A stretch of 64,000 nucleotides of DNA from the NCBI GenBank assembly GCA_947493335.1, contig CANLQO010000001.1, forward strand, positions 62,001 to 126,000, in the 5' to 3' direction. The notes under the pieces are model-generated. The model did not search any database, was not told the origin of the DNA, and saw only the letters and a list, made by a program, of their open reading frames with translations. The position numbers were made by a program, and so were the translations under genes. The stretch comes from an uncultured Paracoccaceae bacterium. Lineage in GTDB: Bacteria; Pseudomonadota; Alphaproteobacteria; Rhodobacterales; Rhodobacteraceae. Of the stretch, positions 1-8,837 are shown one piece after another (the first letter of the stretch is position 1; every line of letters begins with the position of its first letter).

Positions 1-3000
1 CCCGCAAAGCCGCTGCTTTCGGCGCACGCGACGCGCATGCAAACCGTCGAGCGGCAACTGCGTGCCTCGCGCGGGCGCGGCAACCCCTTGCCCGAAGGGG
101 TTCGCCAGAAAATGGAGCAGGGCCTGGGGGCTGATTTTTCCGGCGTGCGCATTCACACCGACCACCCGGCCTTTCTGATGACGCGGATGCTGAATGCCAA
201 GGCCTTCACCAGCGGGCGCGATATCTATTTTTCACCCCATCGGTTCGCACCCGGCAGTGCCAGCGGGGATCATTTGCTGGCCCATGAACTGGCCCATACG
301 CTGCAACAGGCCGCTGTCCCGGTGCGGGAAGAGGCGGTTGCCCAACGGGTCGCTGAAGAGGATCAGGTCAGCGTCCGGCCCGAGGCGCTGATGGCACTGC
401 GGGTTGCGCGCAGCCACATCGGCAAGATCAACTCAAAAATGCTGGGCGAGGACGGATATCGCATTGGTTGGAAACGACTTCTGGACATCTTTCGCACCTC
501 CTATGGGGGCGATGTTATCCATCCGGTGCTGATCAAGAAGATTGTCGCAGAGCCACATGATTTGCCGCATTGGTGTGGGGTATTTGCATGGCATGCGTTG
601 CGCAAGGCGGGCTATCCGCTGCCCAACTGGAATGCCTCTGGCCGGATGCTGGAAAACACTTTGCAGCGTCCGCCCGGCGAGCTGCCGCAGATCGGGGATA
701 TCGCTTACCGGCAAAAACTGCCGTGGATGCCGGACAGCGCGCCGTTGACCCACCATCAGGCGCTTGTGTCCGGGGTAGAGGCGCATGCAACGGCAACGGG
801 TAAGAACTTCAAACAGATCCTTGTGCGCACGGTCGATGGCAACACCGCAGGCACCAATAATCTGGGCGGTCAGGTCGAAGAATCCTGGCAACCTATCGGC
901 AATTGGGACGCCTTCTTTGACCCTGCGGGCAAGGTGCAGATGCCAGAGACCGAGCGCGTCACTGTGGACCGCTCTGATGTAGAAACCACTGTTGAACCGG
1001 CGAAGGATGATGCCCCGCAACCTCAGGCCGAGGTCGCCGCGACGGACGTGACTGATCTTGAAAAAGACGTCACGCCCGAGGCAGAAGCCTTGCCCGGGCC
1101 AGAGGCGGACGTCGCCGTCGATCTGGACCTGCCCCCTGCGGTCGAAATGGAAGCCGAGCCTGCCGCCAAGGTCGAGAAAGTCGCGCTTGACGGAAAGTCA
1201 GATGCCGCCGCAGTGGGCTTTACCAAGGCAAAACCAAGTTCCATGGCGCTTTCGGCACCTGATCTGGGCGGCGCGCTGGACGCAAAAACCCGTCAGGAGA
1301 AGAAAGAAACCGCCAAGGAAACGCCGGAGCTCAAGGCGCAAACCGGCGGCGCAGTTGATCCGGCGATCACCGCGCCGGGTGAAATTCCGGTGCCCGAGGA
1401 TGTGACGCTGAACGCCGATCAGAACGGGCCGGAAGTGGGTGAGATCAAGCCCGATCCCTACGTTGAAAAGGGCAAAGCCCCCAGTGCAGCAGGCAGCTAT
1501 ACCGGGCAGCAGATGGCCAAGCAGGCCGATGGCGGCGGATTTTTCGACTGGCTCAAGAAGCAGTTCACGAACCTGTTGAACTCAATCAAGACCGAGGACA
1601 ATAGCGTCAATACATCTGCAGGACCCAAGCAGCGCGTGGCGCTGACTGGCAAGGCCGATGTGGGTCAGATGGCGCGGCAGCGGGTCGATGGGACGGCGCG
1701 GCTTCGAGAAGAGCGTGACAGGAAGGTTGCCGATTTCAAGGGTCATCCGGGGCAATCCAATATCCAACTGCGCAAGGTGGATCAGGGATTCAAGCCCGAA
1801 CAGGCACCCGAACCGGCGGAACCGATTGATGCCTTAAGCCCGGACAGCAATGTCGCCGACTACGCGGCGGCCGAATGGCCCGCCGACTTCCGCGATGCGG
1901 CGGATGCCAAGATGAGCAAAAAGCTGGAAGGCGGCATGGCCAAGGCGCGGGCAGATGCGCAAAAGGCCGGCGCGGACCGGGACGCCGAAAAGTCCGCTGC
2001 GGTTGCCGAGGCAGAGCGCAAGACAGCCGCCGCCAATACGGCCGCCGACGACAAGCAACGACAGGCCGTCGTGGCAGGTCGAGAGGATGTGGCCCGCAAA
2101 CAAGGTGCTGCGGTGCAAGAGGCTTATGACAACGTCGCGACCTTTTCGACCGATGCTGCAGGCGAACAGACCACCAAAGGCAAGGCCATTGCAGCCGACG
2201 TCAAGCAAAGCGAGACGGATTCAGACAACAAGCTAAAAGACGGAGAGGCCGCCGCCGACAAATTGAAGACGGACGCCGAGAAAGAGGCAAAAGTCCAAAA
2301 GGCCGAGCTTGCCAAGAAGGAAAAAGAGGAAAGTTTCTGGGACAAGATCAATCCCAAAAAGATCATCTCGAAGATCATAGAGGGCATCGACAAGCTGTTC
2401 ACGGCGATGCGCAAAGCGGTCAAGGAAAAGATCGAGGAATATAAGAACAAGGCGATCAAGTTCATCAACGATGCCCGCGACCGCGCGATCAAGGGGCTGG
2501 AGGGATTTCGCACATGGGCCAAGGACAAGGTCGATACCTACGTTAAGGACCGCTATCCGGGGCTGGCAAAAGCGCTGAATGAAAAGATCGACGCAGGCGT
2601 CGACATCGCCGTGAAGGGCGTGAACGCCGCCGCCGACGGCGCAATTGATGCGGTCAACAAAATTGCCGATGGGCTCGCGGCTGCGATCGATGGTTTGCTT
2701 GCAAGGTTTCAGGCGGCACTGAAGCTTGCCGTGGGGGCGATTGGTGCTGTGCTGACGGGTGACTTCGTGGGTGCGCTGAAGCTCGCGTTTGAGGCGGGCT
2801 GCGCGCTGGCGGGCGTAAACCCCAAGCCGATCCTGGATTTCCTGGACCGGGCGGGGCAGCAGATATTGGGTATCCTCAAAAAGCCCGGCCCCTTTATCAA
2901 CAACCTCTTCAAGGCGGTTGGTCTGGGCATCCGTAATTTCGCCGAAAACTTTGTGACTCACTTCAAATCGGGCGTGATTTCATGGCTGACCGGCACGCTT

Positions 3001-4857
3001 TCGGCTGTGCCGATCACGCTGCCTGACAAGTGGGATATCAACGGGTTCTTCAGCCTTGTGGCGCAAATCCTTGGCCTGACCTATGACAACATCAAAGCGC
3101 GGATCATCAAGAAGTTCCCCAAGGCGGCCGGGGTGTTCGAGAAGATTGAGAAGGGCTGGAAGTTCGTCAAAATGCTGCTGAACCGCGACTATGCGGGGCT
3201 GTGGGCAGAGGTGAAGGCGAAACTTGCCTCGCTCAAGGACACGATCCTTGGGGCCATTCGCAACTGGACGCTGCTGAACGTCATCAAGCAGGGGGTTATG
3301 TGGCTGTTGTCGATGCTGAACCCGGCCTCTGCGATTGTGCGGCTTTTGAAGATGTTGGCCGATCTGGTGTTCTGGCTGGTCGAGAATTTCCAGCGCATCA
3401 AGGCCTTTGTCCTCAGCGTTTACGGCGCGATCACCAATATCGCGGCGGGCATCATCAAACCCGCAGCCAAGGCGGTAGAGGACGCGCTGGCGCGGGCGTT
3501 GCCAATTGTGCTGTCGTTCATTGCCTCTGCCGTGGGTGTTGATGATATCGCGGGCGCTATTCAGGGGGTGCTCAAGAAAATTCAGGCGCCGGTGAACAAG
3601 GCGATTGATGCGCTGATCGACCGGGTCGTGGCGTTTGCCAAAAAAATCATCGCAAAAGTGGTGGGTGGGGCCAAGAAGGCCGGCAAGAAAGCAAAGGATG
3701 CGGCTGTGTCGCTGCTGCGGTGGTGGACGGAGAAACGACGGTTCCGCACCAAGGACGGCGGCGATCACAAGATATACTACAAAGGCGAGGGCAAGCGCGC
3801 GGACCTCTGGATCAATTCTGACCCCAAAACCTTTCCGCAGTTTCTGGCAGAGCAAAAGACCTCGGACAATGCCGACAACAAGGCCTTGGCGATTGCGGCC
3901 GAGAAAATTTACACCAAGGGTGTTCTGGCTTCTGAAGAGAAGATGGACCAGTTGCAGGCCGAACGAAAAGCGGCCAAGGCCCGTGGCGACACGGCTGGTG
4001 AAAAAGCGGCGGCCAATGCGGTTAAGCGCGAGGTCACCAACTTCCGCAAGCAGTTGAAGTTGCTGTCGACCGAGATCGCCAAGATGACGGTTGAGGATGA
4101 TGCCGCAGCGATTACCCACACGACCTATACAGACGGCGGCCACAAGCAGGTCACGTCGCTGCCGCTGACGTTCTTGCCCGGGAAGGATAGCGGCAGTTCA
4201 CCGACAGATTCCCCCCCAGGCTGGCCGCACGCGCAAGCCATCAACGACAACGAGGGCAAGACCATCTGGATCAGGGGGCATTTGCTGAATGACAATGTGC
4301 ACGGCCCCGGCAAAACCAAAAACCTTGTTCCGATCCCGCAATCGGTCAACCGCACGATGGAAACGCAGGCGGAATCGGACGTCAAAACACGGGTTAAGAC
4401 CAACAAGGAACGGCTCTACTTTCGCGCGACGGCCACCTATTGGCCGCCCGAAATTCCAGCCACCAAGGGCTTTCCGAAAAAGATCATTCTGGTTTGGCAC
4501 AAGGCGGAAAAGAAAGGCACGAAATGGAAGAAGGGATCGCATCTGGGCACGGCGCAGTTCACATCGCCCAAGCCGCCCAAGGACGTGGACCAAAGCGTGC
4601 CGTCAATTGCCACAGATAGCCCGGCACGGCTTGAAGCCGCAATCAACACACAGACCGCCGGTGCCAAGGTCACGACCCACTTCATTGGATACCTCAAGCA
4701 GCGGACACCTTATGCCACGGCCAATGATATCCGCCCGCGCCTGATGACGGCACATACGAAATATGACAAGCTGAACCCCTCCGAGAAGGCAAATCGCGGC
4801 AAGCAGATTTACCGGACGGTCGCGGCGGTGAAAGCGAAAAAAGTAGAATTGGCCTGA
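1..4857 (+). CDS. Giant DUF4157 (eCIS-type) multidomain protein, 5' end cut by the window
   Basis: The frame is open from base 1, so the true start probably lies upstream; residue numbers here count from the first ATG at 37 (1606 aa). Residues about 16-93 match DUF4157, with the invariant HELAH zinc-protease-like motif at 83-87 and a trailing QQ. Residues about 118-300 resemble a CHAP/NlpC-like cysteine peptidase: WCGVF around C180, PQIGDI, H239/H240 and DGN near 267-269. A proline/acid-rich linker follows, then Ala/Lys/Glu coiled coil (about 620-780) and amphipathic or hydrophobic helices (about 860-1220). Near 1411-1435 is RGHLLN...HGPG...NLVPI, resembling a beta-beta-alpha metal nuclease. 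DUF4157 proteins are typical cargo or accessory proteins of extracellular contractile injection systems. The AAA+ gene starts 3 bases downstream and fits that setting. The DUF4157 call is firm; the peptidase call is likely; the nuclease call is tentative. Confidence 0.8.
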   Translation, partial: PAKPLLSAHATRMQTVERQLRASRGRGNPLPEGVRQKMEQGLGADFSGVRIHTDHPAFLMTRMLNAKAFTSGRDIYFSPHRFAPGSASGDHLLAHELAHTLQQAAVPVREEAVAQRVAEEDQVSVRPEALMALRVARSHIGKINSKMLGEDGYRIGWKRLLDIFRTSYGGDVIHPVLIKKIVAEPHDLPHWCGVFAWHALRKAGYPLPNWNASGRMLENTLQRPPGELPQIGDIAYRQKLPWMPDSAPLTHHQALVSGVEAHATATGKNFKQILVRTVDGNTAGTNNLGGQVEESWQPIGNWDAFFDPAGKVQMPETERVTVDRSDVETTVEPAKDDAPQPQAEVAATDVTDLEKDVTPEAEALPGPEADVAVDLDLPPAVEMEAEPAAKVEKVALDGKSDAAAVGFTKAKPSSMALSAPDLGGALDAKTRQEKKETAKETPELKAQTGGAVDPAITAPGEIPVPEDVTLNADQNGPEVGEIKPDPYVEKGKAPSAAGSYTGQQMAKQADGGGFFDWLKKQFTNLLNSIKTEDNSVNTSAGPKQRVALTGKADVGQMARQRVDGTARLREERDRKVADFKGHPGQSNIQLRKVDQGFKPEQAPEPAEPIDALSPDSNVADYAAAEWPADFRDAADAKMSKKLEGGMAKARADAQKAGADRDAEKSAAVAEAERKTAAANTAADDKQRQAVVAGREDVARKQGAAVQEAYDNVATFSTDAAGEQTTKGKAIAADVKQSETDSDNKLKDGEAAADKLKTDAEKEAKVQKAELAKKEKEESFWDKINPKKIISKIIEGIDKLFTAMRKAVKEKIEEYKNKAIKFINDARDRAIKGLEGFRTWAKDKVDTYVKDRYPGLAKALNEKIDAGVDIAVKGVNAAADGAIDAVNKIADGLAAAIDGLLARFQAALKLAVGAIGAVLTGDFVGALKLAFEAGCALAGVNPKPILDFLDRAGQQILGILKKPGPFINNLFKAVGLGIRNFAENFVTHFKSGVISWLTGTLSAVPITLPDKWDINGFFSLVAQILGLTYDNIKARIIKKFPKAAGVFEKIEKGWKFVKMLLNRDYAGLWAEVKAKLASLKDTILGAIRNWTLLNVIKQGVMWLLSMLNPASAIVRLLKMLADLVFWLVENFQRIKAFVLSVYGAITNIAAGIIKPAAKAVEDALARALPIVLSFIASAVGVDDIAGAIQGVLKKIQAPVNKAIDALIDRVVAFAKKIIAKVVGGAKKAGKKAKDAAVSLLRWWTEKRRFRTKDGGDHKIYYKGEGKRADLWINSDPKTFPQFLAEQKTSDNADNKALAIAAEKIYTKGVLASEEKMDQLQAERKAAKARGDTAGEKAAANAVKREVTNFRKQLKLLSTEIAKMTVEDDAAAITHTTYTDGGHKQVTSLPLTFLPGKDSGSSPTDSPPGWPHAQAINDNEGKTIWIRGHLLNDNVHGPGKTKNLVPIPQSVNRTMETQAESDVKTRVKTNKERLYFRATATYWPPEIPATKGFPKKIILVWHKAEKKGTKWKKGSHLGTAQFTSPKPPKDVDQSVPSIATDSPARLEAAINTQTAGAKVTTHFIGYLKQRTPYATANDIRPRLMTAHTKYDKLNPSEKANRGKQIYRTVAAVKAKKVELA

Positions 4858-4860
4858 TCC

Positions 4861-6213
4861 ATGACCTCCCAAACGCCCATCTTCGCTCCTTCGAACGCCG
4901 ACAACCTGGATACTGCGTTTGAGATGATTGCCCGCCTGATCCGTAGCCGGTTGGGTGGCGAAGACATTGCACCCGACGGCACGGTCGGGCTTGAATATTT
5001 CGATGACAACTCGCCCTTGGGAAACTTTCTGCGCGACCGGGAGCCACCGTTTGCCGAATACATAACGCTGCTGCTTGCGCTGGCCCCTCATGCGCGACCT
5101 ACGCTGATTGACGCGGAAATCCGCGCAATTCTGGACAAGGGTGGCGACTTCCCGGAGGTGGGCGGGCTGCGCGACCCCGACAGCCGGACCTTTCTGCCCA
5201 CAGGGCAGACAGTCGCCTTTTTGCTGGCGGGCGATGATCTTGAGGGGCGCTTTGTCGTCCAGCGCATCTTGTCACCCGATCATTGGTTCGCCCGCGAGGG
5301 CATCCTGCGGCTGGAGCCCGCGAAAGACGGCGCACCGGCGCTGTCTGGTCGGTTGATCCTTGCGCGGGACTGGGTTGATCGACTGACACTGGGCGAGACG
5401 AGCGCGCCGCCCTTTTCGGCCGAATTTCCCGCCCGCCGGATTGAGACACAGTTGGGGTGGGATGATCTTGTCCTGCCCGCAGGTACGCAGGCGCATCTTT
5501 CGGAGATACTGGATTGGGTGCAGCATTTTGGAACGCTTTCCGCCGACTGGGGATTGAAGGCGCGTTTGCGTCCGGGTTACCGCGCTCTCTTTCATGGTGC
5601 ATCCGGCACCGGCAAGACGTTTGCGGCGACCCTGATTGGCAAGACCACCGGGCGAGAGGTCTTTCGCGTTGACCTTTCGGCGGTCGTTTCAAAGTACATT
5701 GGCGAAACCGAAAAGAACCTCGCCAACCTTTTCACGATTGCGCAGGATCGGAATTGGATCCTGTTCTTTGATGAGGCCGACGCGCTGTTTGGCAAACGAA
5801 CCAATGTCAAGGACAGCCATGACCGCTATGCCAATCAAGAGGTCAGCTATTTGCTACAGCGGATTGAGGAATGTGACGCGCTTTGCATCCTTGCGTCCAA
5901 CCTGCGGGCCAATATCGACGACGCCTTTCTGCGCCGGTTCAACGCCGTGATCCGGTTCCCTGAACCCGGTGCCGCCGAACGGCAAAGTATCTGGCGGCGG
6001 GCGCTCCCGCTTGAACATCTGTCCGACGAAGTGATTGATCTGGTCTGTCCCTACGAACTTACCGGCGGCTCCATCGTGAACGTCGCCCAGTTTGCCGCGA
6101 TCAATGCACTGACCCGCGGAGAGCGCGAGGTCGGGCTGCAAGATCTCGAACTTGGCATCCGCCGCGAGATTGAAAAAGAGGGCAAAGTTTTTCGGAGCCT
6201 CAATGCGTCCTAA
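4861..6213 (+). CDS. AAA+ ATPase, injection-system-associated type
   Basis: A 450-aa protein with an N-terminal alpha/beta region (about 1-200) and a classical AAA module. Walker A is GASGTGKT at 246-253 and Walker B is ILFFDEAD with D304/E305. Sensor-1-like ILASN and arginine-finger-like FLRRFN follow, then a C-terminal helical lid. The start lies 3 bases after the stop of the DUF4157 gene, which suggests one transcript. AAA+ ATPases of this kind regularly sit beside DUF4157 proteins in extracellular contractile injection system loci (the Afp15/Pvc15-like component). No sheath, tube or baseplate gene is visible downstream, so any structural genes would have to lie upstream of the window. ATPase identity is firm; the injection-system role is inferred from context. 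Confidence 0.85.
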   Translation: MTSQTPIFAPSNADNLDTAFEMIARLIRSRLGGEDIAPDGTVGLEYFDDNSPLGNFLRDREPPFAEYITLLLALAPHARPTLIDAEIRAILDKGGDFPEVGGLRDPDSRTFLPTGQTVAFLLAGDDLEGRFVVQRILSPDHWFAREGILRLEPAKDGAPALSGRLILARDWVDRLTLGETSAPPFSAEFPARRIETQLGWDDLVLPAGTQAHLSEILDWVQHFGTLSADWGLKARLRPGYRALFHGASGTGKTFAATLIGKTTGREVFRVDLSAVVSKYIGETEKNLANLFTIAQDRNWILFFDEADALFGKRTNVKDSHDRYANQEVSYLLQRIEECDALCILASNLRANIDDAFLRRFNAVIRFPEPGAAERQSIWRRALPLEHLSDEVIDLVCPYELTGGSIVNVAQFAAINALTRGEREVGLQDLELGIRREIEKEGKVFRSLNAS

Positions 6214-6308
6214 CCAGAGGGATTATCATTTGGGGATCGGGGCAAGTTTGACTATCGTGATGACCGATTGGTCCAGCGATTAAAGTGACAGAAATAAAGG
6301 AAATTTTC

Positions 6309-8837
6309 ATGGGTGAGCCCAAGGCCAACGACCCCAATGCCGCCGCAGCGCATGTTTTTCTGACAGAGCTTTCGACCCGCATCGCGACCCAACGGCTCCA
6401 CTTCAGCGAAGGGGACGAGGCCGCAGCCCTTGCGAGCCTTCACGCGCTTTTCGGTGTCGCACGCAAGACGATCACGGATCATTTCGGGTGCGAGGATTTC
6501 GCGCGTGAAACGCTGGGGTTTCTCAACGGACCGTTTCGGTCCTTTATGGCCGATTGGCACCGCAAAAGCCTTGCGGGCCTTCTGAATACCCGGGATGGCG
6601 CGGTTGCGTTCCGGGCCGAGCTGCGCGCGCAACAGGACAAGATGCGCGTCTTTGCCGCGACACTGCATCAGATGGCATATGGAACCGCGATGCCGCCCTT
6701 TCCGCCAGACCGTGACCCTCAGCAACCGCCGCGCGATACGTTGGCCTTTGGCATCCCCGATGATGGTGTGATCCCATCGGGCAGCATGGTCGAGCAGATC
6801 AACCGTTCTGAGGCGGAGGCAATTGCAAAGCGCCGCGAAAAAGTCGCGACCTCTGCGCCCGATGCGGACGGAATTACCAATGCTGCCGGGCTTGCGCTGT
6901 CAGGTGGTGGAATCCGATCCGCCAGTTTCTGTCTTGGCGTGTCGCAGGTGTTGTCGGCCCGGGCAGGTATCATGAACAGCTTTGATCTGATGTCGACGGT
7001 CAGCGGTGGCGGTTTTACCGGGTCATTCCTGACCCGCCGCATTGCCGATCAGGGAGTGGAGGCCGTAGCACGCCCCAACGGGCCGGACACCGATGCAGTG
7101 AAATACCTGCGACAACGGGCCAATTACCTCTCTATGGGCAGCTTCATCAAGACCAGCGCCATCGCGATGAACCTGCTGGCGGGCATGGTCCTGAACTGGA
7201 CCGCGCCTGCAGCAATTATCGCGGTGATCACACTTTTATTGCACCTGCTTGGTGTTTCAGGCTGGGATACGTTCTTTGGTCTTTTGCCGGTGGTCGGAGG
7301 TGCCTGCCTTTTGGCGGCGCTTTTGTCCTACGCCTGGGTGCCTTACCGCTGGGGGGCGGTGCGGATCGCGGCACTCTGGGGGTTCTTTCTGCTGACCGGT
7401 GCATTCTTCCTGATCTATGGCATTCACCTATTCTACGGCGCATTCCTGACGATCCTGCAGGGCCAGAAACTGACCGCAACGCTGTCGTTGGCGGCACTTG
7501 CCGCAGCAGGTCCAGCCTTGTCGCGCGTGTTGCCGATGCTGGGCAAAGAGCGGGCGCGGATCATCGGCGTGCGCATCCTGTTGATCATCGCCTCGATCGC
7601 GGTGCCGTTTCTGGCGCTTATCGTGGGTTGCATGTTGTTCTATTTGGGCCATGTCCCGGGCGAGAAACTGCCCGCTTTCTTTGGTGCCATCGGGATCAGA
7701 TCGGGTTTGTGGCTTTTGGCGGTGATTGCGCTTGCGCTTGTGTTGACCACGCTTTTGACGCTCAACATCAATGCCACCGGGCCGCATTGGCTTTATCGAC
7801 AGCAGATTGCCAACACTTTCATTCGCCTTGGCCCGACGGGAGAAGTGGACGTTCCGCTTTCATCGCTCGACCCCGAGCACAAGGCCCCATATCTGTTGAT
7901 CAACGCGGTCACCAATCTGCCGACCAGTGACCGGATCGAAATGCGCGAACGGCAAGGCGACTTCTTTCTATTCTCCAAACATTGGTGCGGCTCTCCGCTT
8001 GTTGGGTATCACCCCACAGCCCATTGGCGTCACTGGCGCAATCAAGAGGTCGATCTGGCCACAGCCGTTGCGACGTCGGGCGCAGCCGTGGCACCCCATA
8101 TGGCGCTGTTGTCGGTATCTTCGGCCCGCGCGTTGCTGTCCTTTCTGAACTTGCGGCTGGGCTTCTGGCTGCGCCGTCCTGCGCCCGAGGGTGAAAAGGC
8201 CACCGGCGGACGGCCCGGCGCGCGGATGCTAATGCGCGAGATGTTTGCACTGAAGATGGACGAAACGCAGGACTGGATGATGCTGACCGATGGCGCGCAT
8301 CTGGACAATTCAGCGATCTATGAGTTGCTACGCCGCCGCTGCAAGCACATCGTAGCGGTTGACGCCAGTGCGGACCCCAATGGCAGTTTTGACACCATCC
8401 TGACCCTGCTGCGCCACGCTGCGGTGGACCTTGGTGTGCGCATTCATGCTGACCTGAAAGAACTACGCCCTGATGCAGAAACGGGCCTGACGCGGGCGCA
8501 TGGCGTCATGTGCGAAATCGATTATCCGGCGGTCGATGGCCGGCCTGCTGGCAAGGGGCTGCTCTTGTTGATCAAGCTTTCGATGACGGGGGACGAGAAC
8601 GAATTGATCAACGCCTACAGACACGCCCACCCCGAATTTCCAAATCAATCGACGATTGACCAGTTCTTTGACGAACACCAGTTCGAGGCGTTCCGCCAGT
8701 TGGGCGTACATGCCGCCGAAAGCCTTTTCAAAGAGGCGCTGATTGGTGCCGGTGAGGTCGACGATGTCGCAAGTTGGCTAGAGCGGCTTTATTTGCGCAT
8801 TCCACCGCAGACCGACGCGACTATTTCGTCTCAATGA
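6309..8837 (+). CDS. Patatin-like phospholipase with an inserted membrane region
   Basis: I chose the ATG at 6309 (842 aa) because AAAGGA lies 7 bases upstream; an in-frame GTG at 6285 is an alternative. Residues about 198-206 give the patatin oxyanion loop GGGIRSASF. The nucleophile elbow is STVSGGGF with Ser near 231, and the dyad Asp is in TDGAHLDN near 660. Between elbow and Asp, residues about 285-485 hold roughly six to seven hydrophobic segments, so the catalytic halves are separated by a membrane domain. Patatins hydrolyse acyl ester bonds of membrane lipids and act as effectors in several bacterial defence and toxin systems. The gene follows the AAA+ gene by 95 bases and overlaps the convergent membrane-protein gene by 17 bases. 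Confidence 0.8.
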   Translation: MGEPKANDPNAAAAHVFLTELSTRIATQRLHFSEGDEAAALASLHALFGVARKTITDHFGCEDFARETLGFLNGPFRSFMADWHRKSLAGLLNTRDGAVAFRAELRAQQDKMRVFAATLHQMAYGTAMPPFPPDRDPQQPPRDTLAFGIPDDGVIPSGSMVEQINRSEAEAIAKRREKVATSAPDADGITNAAGLALSGGGIRSASFCLGVSQVLSARAGIMNSFDLMSTVSGGGFTGSFLTRRIADQGVEAVARPNGPDTDAVKYLRQRANYLSMGSFIKTSAIAMNLLAGMVLNWTAPAAIIAVITLLLHLLGVSGWDTFFGLLPVVGGACLLAALLSYAWVPYRWGAVRIAALWGFFLLTGAFFLIYGIHLFYGAFLTILQGQKLTATLSLAALAAAGPALSRVLPMLGKERARIIGVRILLIIASIAVPFLALIVGCMLFYLGHVPGEKLPAFFGAIGIRSGLWLLAVIALALVLTTLLTLNINATGPHWLYRQQIANTFIRLGPTGEVDVPLSSLDPEHKAPYLLINAVTNLPTSDRIEMRERQGDFFLFSKHWCGSPLVGYHPTAHWRHWRNQEVDLATAVATSGAAVAPHMALLSVSSARALLSFLNLRLGFWLRRPAPEGEKATGGRPGARMLMREMFALKMDETQDWMMLTDGAHLDNSAIYELLRRRCKHIVAVDASADPNGSFDTILTLLRHAAVDLGVRIHADLKELRPDAETGLTRAHGVMCEIDYPAVDGRPAGKGLLLLIKLSMTGDENELINAYRHAHPEFPNQSTIDQFFDEHQFEAFRQLGVHAAESLFKEALIGAGEVDDVASWLERLYLRIPPQTDATISSQ

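Noticed and set aside
2980-4143. 387-codon open frame antisense to the DUF4157 gene
   Set aside because: It is His/Gln/Arg-rich with no motif. It is a by-product of GC-rich codon use on the opposite strand.
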